From the NCBI GenBank assembly GCA_003566795.1, contig PXBU01000177.1, forward strand, positions 1-12,162: a stretch of DNA of 12,162 nucleotides, given 5' to 3'. Both the position numbers and the translations under genes were made by a program. Positions 6,250 to 11,113 of this stretch are shown here, piece by piece (the first letter of the stretch is position 1; each line of letters begins with the position of its first letter). Source of the stretch: Puniceicoccaceae bacterium. Lineage in GTDB: Bacteria; Verrucomicrobiota; Verrucomicrobiia; Opitutales; Coraliomargaritaceae. A model generated the notes under the pieces. That model saw only the letters and a list, made by a program, of their open reading frames with translations. It was not told the DNA's origin and ran no database searches.

Positions 6250-6717
6250 ACTTGACCGCACTTTTTCTAAATCTAATATTCCCCAATCCAAAATGTAAAT
6301 ATCACCATCTTTCACTCCAATATTGCCGCCATTGTGAGTGAACTCATCAACACAAATTTCCATATTTGACAAGTCTATCATTAGTTTCAAAAAGTCTTTA
6401 ATTTGCTCTACCGAAGAAAGATTGTTTTGAATTATATCTTCAACTGGATTATCGGAATAGTAATTAATTAATTCTTCTAGTGGAGGAATGTAGTCTGCCG
6501 AGACAATCCCATTTGAGAAAAACTTTGGGTTGGGAAAGAATCTTTTGTCTTTTATTTGAGCATAAAGCTTTCTCTCATTTTCACTTTGCTCATATCCTGT
6601 GGGGCGATAGGGGAATTTATAAATTCTTTTCCCCAACTTTAACGCCACTCTAGTGCTTCCACTTCCAATATATTTACCATTTTTTAAAATGTATTCTTTT
6701 AATTTATTCAACAACAT
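6181..6717 (-). CDS. Protein-kinase-like fold protein (178 aa)
   Basis: The order of motifs is that of a minimal kinase: Gly loop GSGSTRVAL (18-26), a Lys in IYKFP (K34), an acidic helix (EQSENERKLY, 43-52), a hinge-like ADYIPPLEEL, a catalytic-loop-like segment with D124 and N129/N132 (VDEFTHNGGNIG), and D144-W-G in place of DFG. At 178 aa it lacks most of the C-lobe, so activity is uncertain; it may phosphorylate a host protein or small molecule, or only bind nucleotide. The ATG at 6717 overlaps the upstream gene by 10 nt. GGGGG is too close to that ATG, so TTG at codon 3 may be the real start. A plus-strand promoter lies just past its stop. Confidence 0.75.
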   Translation of the reverse strand: MLLNKLKEYILKNGKYIGSGSTRVALKLGKRIYKFPYRPTGYEQSENERKLYAQIKDKRFFPNPKFFSNGIVSADYIPPLEELINYYSDNPVEDIIQNNLSSVEQIKDFLKLMIDLSNMEICVDEFTHNGGNIGVKDGDIYILDWGILDLEKVRSSSADYYKYMENLLIRFGHDISSV

Positions 6718-7205
6718 TCCCCCAGTTTAAATTCAGTTAGTTCCACAGGTTGAAAATTATGCATTTCTACCGAAACATTCCAATAGTCACAGCTATTATC
6801 ATATTGACTAGAGTTATTATGAATGTGCCCATGAATATTTAACCTTCCATGTAAAGCTTTTGTATACGGTTTGTGAGTAAATAGAACATTACCACAGCAT
6901 AGTTTTTTATGAACTGAACGGAAGCCGCAATCAAGAAAAAAAGAGTTGGAATGGTTATCATGATTTCCTTTGATTAGAATTTTTTGACCATTTAGTTTGG
7001 ATAGAATTTCCGTTAAAATTTCTTTATTGCCAAAGCCAAAATCCCCACAGTAAATCACAAGATCCTCATTTGACACTACGTTATTCCATTGTTGGATTGA
7101 ATAATCATGCATTTCTTCTAACGTATCAAAAGGACGATATGGGTAACTATATTCAATAATATTTTTATGAAAAAAATGATGATCTGCGATGGCAAAAACT
7201 TTCAT
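6708..7205 (-). CDS. Calcineurin-like metallophosphoesterase (165 aa)
   Basis: All metal-binding motifs are present: D8-x-H10 (IADHHF), GDFG (54-57), GNHD (80-83), H111 (FTHKP) and GHIH (126-129). This is the complete two-metal site of the family, in the short single-domain form common in phages. Substrates in the family include cyclic nucleotides, nucleotides, phosphoproteins and DNA ends, and cannot be chosen here. ATG at 7205 follows AAGGAGG with an 8-nt spacer. It is translated before the kinase-like gene, which it overlaps by 10 nt, so a kinase and phosphatase pair is possible but unproved. Confidence 0.92.
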   Translation of the reverse strand: MKVFAIADHHFFHKNIIEYSYPYRPFDTLEEMHDYSIQQWNNVVSNEDLVIYCGDFGFGNKEILTEILSKLNGQKILIKGNHDNHSNSFFLDCGFRSVHKKLCCGNVLFTHKPYTKALHGRLNIHGHIHNNSSQYDNSCDYWNVSVEMHNFQPVELTEFKLGECC

Positions 7206-7221
7206 TTAATTAACCTCCTTT

Positions 7222-7452
7222 TTAATGAAATTCCATTTCTTCTTCTAAAGTAGGAAGGTTATATTTTTCCCTTAAGTGCTTAGAATCATCAGAAAAAAGA
7301 GTAATAGCATTATAAAGTGCTTGATAATCCTCTGATAAACTTATATAAGCTTCAATTAGTTTTTCTAAGGCTTGCTCATCACCTACAGGAAGTGAATTGC
7401 GTATTGCTTTTTTCTTTAGTTCTAATTCTTGCTTGGTTTCAAAAATTGGCAT
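7222..7452 (-). CDS. Unknown small helical protein (76 aa)
   Basis: ATG at 7452 follows AGGAGG with a 6-nt spacer, 10 nt after the upstream gene. The product is acidic and almost wholly helical (KQELELKKKAIRNSL, DEQALEKLIEAYISLSEDYQALYNAI). It lacks Cys pairs, membrane spans and known motifs. It is conserved in position between two enzymes of the unit but its function is unknown. Confidence 0.75.
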   Translation of the reverse strand: MPIFETKQELELKKKAIRNSLPVGDEQALEKLIEAYISLSEDYQALYNAITLFSDDSKHLREKYNLPTLEEEMEFH

Positions 7453-7462
7453 GGTTTACCTC

Positions 7463-7852
7463 CTATTCTCTCGTTTGTGGGAAGTCGGCTGTTATAGGAA
7501 CATTTTTGGATTTTAATAGTTTCAAATCAAAAAGTAGTTGCTGGCTGTCATGTTCAGGGTAAACTGGTTGTGTGAGGGGTTCAGGTTCAATTGTAGTTAA
7601 TAATTCACACCTTTTACCTTGATATAAGGGGTTATACCAAATTAAATTTGGTTTATACCCTCGTCTTTTCATTTCATCCATCACTAAAACATGGTACATA
7701 TATAATCTATATTTACCATATTTAAAAGCCCAGTCTACGGTTGAATGTTTTCTACCCCACCCTAAACCTCGTAAGGCTGCACATTCTCGATGTTGTGATA
7801 ATAATCTTTGTCTGTCTAAATGTGGTATTAAATTTTCATGCCAAAGTCTCAT
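7463..7852 (-). CDS. Pyrimidine-dimer DNA glycosylase, T4 endonuclease V-like (129 aa)
   Basis: Related to the Pyr_excise family (T4 DenV) and its bacterial short branch: MRLWHENLIPHL-DRQRLL-S-QHRE-C-ALRG-GWGRKHSTV is the family signature. R22 and E23 line up without gaps with Arg22 and Glu23 of T4 endonuclease V, the catalytic pair in its N-terminal region. Residue 2 is Arg rather than the Thr whose amino group does the chemistry in T4. The enzyme would cut beside UV-made pyrimidine dimers by a glycosylase/AP-lyase route. Length matches the family. First gene of its unit: ATG follows AAAGGA, about 28 nt below a strong promoter. Confidence 0.85.
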   Translation of the reverse strand: MRLWHENLIPHLDRQRLLSQHRECAALRGLGWGRKHSTVDWAFKYGKYRLYMYHVLVMDEMKRRGYKPNLIWYNPLYQGKRCELLTTIEPEPLTQPVYPEHDSQQLLFDLKLLKSKNVPITADFPQTRE

Positions 7853-7886
7853 TGAATCAATCCTTTCATATTTTTCTTATACAATA

Positions 7887-7915
7887 ATTATACCATAAAT
7901 TGTATAAAAAGTCAA
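7887..7915 (-). promoter_or_regulatory. Promoter of the endonuclease V-like unit
   Basis: TTGACT (7910-7915), 17-nt spacer, TGG-TATAAT (7887-7892), then TATTGTATAAGAAAAA, a slightly varied form of the shared start-site sequence. The leader before the ATG is about 28 nt. Confidence 0.85.
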
Positions 7916-8023
7916 TTAAAGGGGTTCTTGCACCGCCTCAGCCAAAAGAGTGGAATCTTGCAAAACAATATACTAAAATGGACGCTAGGCAAATTTTCAG
8001 ACAACTCAACTTTTCAGCCTACA
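7916..8023. other. Short gap with no recognised feature
   Basis: About 108 nt between the Pth2 terminator and the next promoter. It has higher GC than its surroundings and holds no reading frame with a ribosome site. TTCTTGCA/ATCTTGCA occurs twice (about 7925 and 7957). I see no gene or clear fold. Confidence 0.4.
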
Positions 8024-8045
8024 ATAAAAAGCCCGCAGTGCGGAC
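8024..8045 (-). terminator. Rho-independent terminator after Pth2
   Basis: On the minus strand a hairpin (GTCCG, loop CACTG, CGGGC) is followed by TTTTTATT, 9 nt past the Pth2 stop. This is a compact, GC-rich stem in AT-rich surroundings. Confidence 0.8.
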
Positions 8046-8054
8046 TCATTTATT

Positions 8055-8462
8055 TTAATAAAGTTTGAGGTGACCAATGATACCTTCAATGTCTTCGCTC
8101 GAGACCGGCCCAGCACCCAAGCAGGTTGTTGTTGGCTTGTCAAAAGTGGTTAGTCCTCGGTCAGTTATGAGGGCAGTTTTTATCCCTTTTTCTCTCAACC
8201 TTTCATTGAGTTGAAGGAGTTCTAATTCTGAATCAACTTTCAATATTACTTTGGTAAAGATTCCATGAAGCCACATATCCATTGGAGAATTTTGCAGGAA
8301 GGAGAGATTAAGACTAAACAGGTCCGCACCTTGATCTCTTTTTCTGTCCATTGTGAAGAAGTTTAAAAAAGCTCCTAAACTGGCATGAGAAACTTGAGCT
8401 GCCATTTTCCCATGTTTCATTTTTAAATCTTTTCTTACAATGATGTATTGTTTTGTGTTCAT
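8055..8462 (-). CDS. Peptidyl-tRNA hydrolase, archaeal/eukaryotic type (Pth2)
   Basis: Frees tRNA from peptidyl-tRNA dropped by ribosomes. Family marks: YIIVRKDLKMKHGKMAAQVSH (5-26, with K19, Q23 and H26), a central FTKVILKVDSELEL strand-helix, then ITDRGLTTF (99-107), TTTCLGAGP (111-119) and a final IEGIIGHLKLY. At 135 aa it is a little longer than usual, owing to an insert at about 38-65. Bacteria normally use the unrelated Pth1, so a Pth2 gene in a phage is notable. Its ATG overlaps the upstream stop (ATGA), so translation is probably coupled. It is last in its unit and followed at once by a terminator. The tRNA and tmRNA arrays are just upstream. Confidence 0.9.
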   Translation of the reverse strand: MNTKQYIIVRKDLKMKHGKMAAQVSHASLGAFLNFFTMDRKRDQGADLFSLNLSFLQNSPMDMWLHGIFTKVILKVDSELELLQLNERLREKGIKTALITDRGLTTFDKPTTTCLGAGPVSSEDIEGIIGHLKLY

Positions 8463-8701
8463 AGGCTAGTCTCTTTTAACTCTTTATTGAACTCTTTATC
8501 CCTTAGTTGATCATTCAGCTCTTCAATTCTAAAAACTACTGTCAGAAGGTGTTCCATAGGAATTTCTACACTATTTCGATATTGTCCATCTTCAAAATAT
8601 GTTATCATTATGCTTCCGTTAGAGGAATAAGACACAAGAAAATCGTTTGTACCTTGTTCAATACTCTTATACCAGTCAAAATTCTTAGATATTTGCTTCA
8701 T
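8459..8701 (-). CDS. Unknown small protein upstream of Pth2 (80 aa)
   Basis: ATG at 8701 follows AAGAGG; the stop TGA overlaps the Pth2 ATG by two bases. Residues 1-45 are beta-like (NDFLVSYSSNGSIMITYFEDGQYRNSVEI), residues 48-75 helical (HLLTVVFRIEELNDQLRDKEFNKEL). The fold resembles small KTSC- or DUF-type phage proteins, but no family is certain. The tight coupling suggests it is made together with Pth2; a functional link is inference. Confidence 0.75.
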   Translation of the reverse strand: MKQISKNFDWYKSIEQGTNDFLVSYSSNGSIMITYFEDGQYRNSVEIPMEHLLTVVFRIEELNDQLRDKEFNKELKETSL

Positions 8702-8724
8702 ACAATTTCCTCTTTTCTTTTGGA

Positions 8725-8940
8725 TTATTTTTCTTTTTCTAAAATCTCCATATCTTGCTCATCAAGTAGTTGAATTCTTTCCACTAATTCTGGAAGAAAA
8801 CCTGTGGATAGTAGGAAGTGTTTGATTTGTTCTAAGTCATCTTCTAGCCATCCTTTTGAAATGAATTTAATTTCTTTGTGAGAGTGTTCAGTTGTGGAGC
8901 GTAGGGTGATTAGTTCGTCTTCGGGTGTTAATTTTCTCAT
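8725..8940 (-). CDS. Unknown small protein, paralogue of the gene at 11788 (71 aa)
   Basis: ATG at 8940 follows AAAAGGAGG; first gene of the Pth2 unit, about 28 nt below its promoter. The C-terminal half (about 31-71) matches the protein at 11788-11991: DLEQIKHFLLSTGFLPELVERIQLLD against ILEEFKNFLLATGWTPQLVRRIQLLE, clearly a duplicated family. The N-terminal half is charged and unrelated or strongly diverged. The pattern suggests a compact helix-turn-helix-like or helical bundle fold. Function unknown. Confidence 0.8.
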   Translation of the reverse strand: MRKLTPEDELITLRSTTEHSHKEIKFISKGWLEDDLEQIKHFLLSTGFLPELVERIQLLDEQDMEILEKEK

Positions 8941-8974
8941 TGGTTTAACCTCCTTTTATTTTTCTTATAATATA

Positions 8975-9003
8975 ATTATATCATATCTTAGAAAAAAAGT
9001 CAA
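8975..9003 (-). promoter_or_regulatory. Promoter of the Pth2 unit
   Basis: TTGACT (8998-9003), 17-nt spacer, TGA-TATAAT (8975-8980), then TATATTATAAGAAAAA and AAAGGAGG. It lies directly behind the terminator of the tRNA array, so tRNAs and Pth2 can be expressed separately. Confidence 0.85.
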
Positions 9004-9023
9004 GCACTTGTTCAACTTTTTCC

Positions 9024-9067
9024 AAATAAAAACCACTCTGGAGTAATTTCCAAAGTGGTTTATTTTT
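9024..9067 (-). terminator. Terminator of the tRNA array and structured RNA
   Basis: Minus strand AACCACT...AGTGGTT stem with an inner GG/CC pair, followed by TTTTTATTT. The opposite strand also ends in TTTATTTTT, so it could work in both directions. It separates the tRNA transcript from the Pth2 promoter. Confidence 0.75.
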
Positions 9068-9248
9068 AACATGGTTTGGGATGACTGAATACTGTGCAGG
9101 GCAAACGTACCCAGGTTTAGAATAAATTCATCCGCTACTAACTCTCGTTAGTTTCGCATTCAATCAGGCAAACCAGTTATATTTAATTATAAGCAGTTTA
9201 GTGTCCTTTGTTATATGTTCAGGTGTAGGTGCTACCTTAATAAAAGGA

Positions 9249-9344
9249 CAACTCACAAATGCCTTATCACTTGGCTAATTCGCCACTGACACTGTTCGTT
9301 CAGCCTACGAATGAAGGATTCAAACCTTCGGTCTTCGTGAGTTG
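9249..9344 (-). ncRNA. Circularly permuted tRNA-like element
   Basis: The transcript gives the 3' half first: stem strand CAACTC-ACGAA, a 4-nt variable loop GACC, a perfect T arm (9313-9329, loop TTTGAAT), and acceptor strand ATTCGTA. A 21-nt linker (9285-9305) follows. Then comes the 5' half: acceptor strand GGCGAAT (six pairs with the first), T8-A9, D arm GCC...GGC with loop AAGTGATAA, A26 and TTTGT-GAGTTG. TTTGT pairs with ACGAA as an anticodon stem, and GAGTTG/CAACTC lengthens it to 11 bp, so there is no 7-nt anticodon loop or U33. D-loop GA with T-loop U56 is the A19-U56 form of the usual G19-C56 contact. No CCA follows the acceptor. Confidence 0.5.
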
Positions 9345-9349
9345 CCACT

Positions 9350-9362
9350 ATGGGAGTTTTTA
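9350..9362. repeat. Direct repeat within the structured RNA, copy 1
   Basis: ATGGGAGTTTTTA (13 nt), repeated exactly at 9442-9454, on the 5' side of the permuted tRNA-like element in transcript order. Confidence 0.55.
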
Positions 9363-9441
9363 AAGAGTAATCCCAGCTCTAGCAAGTTTAACCACTTACG
9401 CTATGGTGGTGAGATAGTTTTTTCCTTGCCTTCTCGAAAGC

Positions 9442-9454
9442 ATGGGAGTTTTTA
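9442..9454. repeat. Direct repeat within the structured RNA, copy 2
   Basis: Identical to 9350-9362. In the transcript it reads TAAAAACTCCCAT, resembling the start of tRNA-Arg(TCT) (GCTCCCAT), so an origin from tRNA duplication is possible. Confidence 0.5.
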
Positions 9455-9555
9455 TTTTTGAGTGTAGTCCGCCACTCACATAGTTTAGGGACATTGCGGT
9501 CTGAGTACATTTGAAACGACTACACTAATCGCAATGTTCACCGCATTGCTTTATT

Positions 9556-9631
9556 TGGCAGGGGAATAGGGAGTCGAACCCTAATCGGCAGGTTTGGAAT
9601 CTGCAATGCTAAGCCATTACACCATTCCCCT
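9556..9631 (-). tRNA. tRNA-Trp (CCA)
   Basis: Acceptor AGGGGAA/TTCCCCT, discriminator G and encoded CCA. Anticodon loop TTCCAAA gives CCA. T arm TAGGG/CCCTA. One A-C mismatch closes the anticodon loop. Last tRNA of the eleven-gene array. Confidence 0.93.
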
Positions 9632-9638
9632 TTGTATA

Positions 9639-9714
9639 TGGGTTGAGAGACGAGATTTGAACTCGCACCAAACGCAGTCACAGTGCGTTGCTCTACCATT
9701 AAGCTACCCTCAAC
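9639..9714 (-). tRNA. tRNA-His (GTG)
   Basis: Acceptor TTGAGGG/CTCTCAA with an encoded G at -1 facing C73, the hallmark of tRNA-His. Anticodon loop CTGTGAC gives GTG. CCA is encoded. One base separates it from tRNA-Gln's CCA. Confidence 0.95.
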
Positions 9715-9715
9715 A

Positions 9716-9789
9716 TGGCAGGCGATACAAGATTTGAACTTGTGCTACTGCCTTCAAAGGGCAGTGTGCTACCGTTACACCAATCGCCT
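9716..9789 (-). tRNA. tRNA-Gln (TTG)
   Basis: Acceptor AGGCGAT/ATCGCCT (ends in T72, G73), anticodon loop CTTTGAA gives TTG, T arm CAAG-type. CCA is encoded. Single-base spacers on both sides. Confidence 0.95.
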
Positions 9790-9790
9790 A

Positions 9791-9867
9791 TGGAGCATGG
9801 AGCCAGATTCGAACTGGCGAATAACAGCTTTGCAGGCTGCCCCCTTAAACCACTTGGGTACCCATGC
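9791..9867 (-). tRNA. tRNA-Cys (GCA)
   Basis: Acceptor GCATGGG/TCCATGC with one G-U pair, anticodon loop CTGCAAA gives GCA, discriminator U as expected for Cys, CCA encoded. T arm GCCAG/CTGGC. Confidence 0.95.
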
Positions 9868-9868
9868 A

Positions 9869-9959
9869 TGGAGGAAAGAGTGGTAATCGAAACCAACGGA
9901 AGGGTCGCTCCCGCACATCGCTTAGCAGGCGAGTCCAAAGCCTTTTTGGTTCTCTTTCC
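9869..9959 (-). tRNA. tRNA-Ser (GCT)
   Basis: Class II tRNA with a long variable arm. Acceptor GGAAAGA/TCTTTCC, anticodon loop CTGCTAA gives GCT (AGC/AGU codons), CCA encoded. Confidence 0.93.
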
Positions 9960-9963
9960 GTAT

Positions 9964-10038
9964 TGGTACTCCCATCCAGAGTTGAACTGGAAGTTACGCA
10001 TTAGAAGTGCGTTGTTTTATCCATTAAACTATGGGAGC
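9964..10038 (-). tRNA. tRNA-Arg (TCT)
   Basis: Acceptor GCTCCCA/TGGGAGT with a G-U end pair, discriminator A, CCA encoded. Anticodon loop CTTCTAA gives TCT, reading AGA/AGG, the Arg codons favoured in AT-rich genomes. Confidence 0.95.
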
Positions 10039-10039
10039 A

Positions 10040-10124
10040 TGGAAGAGCCGCAGAGAATCGAACTCTGTAGAGTGTTACCTCTTGACGGTTTTCAAGACCG
10101 CTTGTCACCATTGACCTCGGCTCC
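10040..10124 (-). tRNA. tRNA-Ser (TGA)
   Basis: Class II tRNA. Acceptor GGAGCCG/CGGCTCT, anticodon loop CTTGAAA gives TGA, variable arm AGAGGTAACACTCT, T arm CAGAG/CTCTG, CCA encoded. Confidence 0.95.
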
Positions 10125-10125
10125 A

Positions 10126-10201
10126 TGGAGTGGGTAGGGGTAATCGAAACCCCATCATCAGTTTGGAAGACTGAGGTAATAAGCCATTATACGATACCCA
10201 C
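10126..10201 (-). tRNA. tRNA-Gly (TCC)
   Basis: Acceptor GTGGGTA/TACCCAC, anticodon loop CTTCCAA gives TCC, T arm GGGGT/ACCCC, discriminator U, CCA encoded. Confidence 0.95.
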
Positions 10202-10205
10202 ATAT

Positions 10206-10281
10206 TGGTGCAAACGAGAGGACTTGAACCTCCAACCTCTTGTTTGTAAGACAAGTGCTCTCCCAGTTGAGCTACGTCTGC
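10206..10281 (-). tRNA. tRNA-Val (TAC)
   Basis: Acceptor GCAGACG/CGTTTGC, anticodon stem CTTGT/ACAAG with loop CTTACAA gives TAC, discriminator A, CCA encoded. Confidence 0.95.
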
Positions 10282-10282
10282 A

Positions 10283-10358
10283 TGGAATGGGTGGAAGGAT
10301 TCAAACCTTCGACCTACTGGTTCGTAGCCAGTTGCTCTGTTCTCTGAGCTACACCCAC
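10283..10358 (-). tRNA. tRNA-Arg (ACG)
   Basis: Acceptor GTGGGTG/CACCCAT, anticodon stem ACTGG/CCAGT with loop CTACGAA gives ACG (needs A34-to-inosine editing to read CGU/CGC/CGA). T arm GAAGG-TTTGAAT-CCTTC with U56 and D-loop GA, so the G19-C56 contact is probably A-U. The T arm is identical to that of the permuted element. CCA encoded. Confidence 0.93.
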
Positions 10359-10359
10359 A

Positions 10360-10435
10360 TGGTGGAAGCGAGGAGAGTTGAACTCCTATCTCTCTACTTG
10401 CAAGGCAAATGCTTTCCCAATTAAGCTACGCTCCC
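10360..10435 (-). tRNA. tRNA-Ala (TGC)
   Basis: First tRNA of the array. Acceptor GGGAGCG/CGCTTCC contains G3-U70, the alanine identity pair. Anticodon loop CTTGCAA gives TGC, discriminator A, CCA encoded. Confidence 0.95.
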
Positions 10436-10572
10436 ATTTAGATTATATTGATTCAGTTCCCACCTACTGAATCAAGTTGCCCGCCGACTTGTGTTCGCCT
10501 CTTCATAGAAGAATTAGTTCGCTTCCTCTACAGAAGAAATCGGCTCACCATTTTTTTATTTCTTTTTTCTTA
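10436..10572 (-). ncRNA. Structured leader RNA of the tRNA array
   Basis: Between the promoter and tRNA-Ala there is no gene. In the transcript GCCGA...TCGGC encloses two similar 6-bp hairpins, TTCTTC-TGTA-GAGGAA and TTCTTC-TAT-GAAGAG, each followed by GCGAAC, making a three-way junction. A perfect 10-bp hairpin TTGATTCAGT...ACTGAATCAA (loop AGGTGGGA) follows. It may aid processing or be a small regulatory RNA. Not matched to a known riboswitch. Confidence 0.5.
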
Positions 10573-10579
10573 TAATATA

Positions 10580-10608
10580 ATTATATCACATTTTTAAAGA
10601 AAAGTCAA
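10580..10608 (-). promoter_or_regulatory. Promoter of the eleven-tRNA array
   Basis: TTGACT (10603-10608), 17-nt spacer, TGA-TATAAT (10580-10585), then TATATTATAAGAAAAA. Transcription would begin near 10573, giving a leader of about 135 nt before tRNA-Ala. The -35 box lies 12 nt past the YkuK-like stop. Confidence 0.85.
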
Positions 10609-10619
10609 TCAAAATTTTA

Positions 10620-11087
10620 TTATTTACTTAATTTATTTGCAATCCAACTTGCAGCATATGAATCAGGCTTAATAACACAAGGAAAACCTAAGCTTTCTAC
10701 CCAACCTACTATTTCTTTTATCATTTTACTAGTTGGACCGCCATGTCCTATATCTACATGAACAACTACATCAATATTTTTACCTTCTTCTGTTTCAATA
10801 AAAGCTTCCGAAACTTTCTTTGCCATTTCTAAACATTCATAAGTTTCATGGTAAATTTTAGTTCTCAAATCATTTAATCGCTTAATACGATCAATTTCAT
10901 AAAAGAAAAAACCACCTTTTCCTACTTTGTGTACTGCGATAACAATTACTCTTTTTGTTTGGTCAAAGTTTTGACTATCGCAACCAATAGTTATCCTGTG
11001 TTCTAGATGAGGGTTATTTCTCACAGACTTCTTTATTATATTGATTACTTGTTCTAAGTCAACTTGTCCATGAGTTCTACTCATCAT
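10620..11087 (-). CDS. YkuK-like RNase H-fold protein (155 aa)
   Basis: Belongs to the DUF458/YkuK family, an RNase H-like fold of unknown substrate. Marks: ITIGCDSQ (first Asp about residue 37), VIVIAVHKVGKGGFFFYE, LRTKIYHETYECLEMA (helix with Glu), VVVHVDIGHGGPTSKMI, and the ending KPDSYAASWIANKLSK; the three Asp and the Glu could form a metal site. I start at the ATG at 11087, 8 nt from AAAGGTG; GTG at 11096 is too close to that site. It lies between the UAG tRNA and the promoter of the next tRNA array, so a role in RNA processing is tempting but unproved. Confidence 0.85.
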   Translation of the reverse strand: MMSRTHGQVDLEQVINIIKKSVRNNPHLEHRITIGCDSQNFDQTKRVIVIAVHKVGKGGFFFYEIDRIKRLNDLRTKIYHETYECLEMAKKVSEAFIETEEGKNIDVVVHVDIGHGGPTSKMIKEIVGWVESLGFPCVIKPDSYAASWIANKLSK

Positions 11088-11113
11088 TTTGAACACACCT
11101 TTGTTTTGAGTTT

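Larger units (their letters stand above)
9061..9555 (-). ncRNA. Long structured non-coding RNA downstream of tRNA-Trp
   Basis: About 480 nt transcribed with the tRNA array, with no supported gene. In transcript order it holds: an interleaved pair of stems, 9530-9537 with 9491-9498 (8 bp) and 9518-9526 with 9461-9469 (9 bp), which is pseudoknot topology; a repeated AAAACTCCCAT block; a permuted tRNA-like fold (9249-9344); an 8-bp stem 9243-9250 with 9202-9209; a perfect hairpin ACTAAC-GAGA-GTTAGT (9137-9152); and the terminator. A 12-nt segment (9222-9233) is shared with the tmRNA of this window. Possible identities: a permuted tmRNA relative, a permuted intron, or a new phage RNA. Confidence 0.55.

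Noticed and set aside
7317..7562. 81-codon plus-strand frame
   Set aside because: Antisense to two well-supported genes, no ribosome site.
8507..8773. 88-codon plus-strand frame
   Set aside because: Antisense to two well-supported genes, product typical of reversed AT-rich code.
9061..9555. Group I intron as the identity of the structured RNA
   Set aside because: The interleaved stems recall P3/P7, but only three bases lie where P4-P6 should be, the P7-like strands are in the wrong order, and no clear P4 or guanosine-site sequence was found. A covariance search is still worthwhile.
9683..10424. Overlapping plus-strand and minus-strand reading frames of 67-140 codons
   Set aside because: They run straight through at least nine well-formed tRNA genes, have no ribosome sites, and contain tRNA consensus translated as protein.
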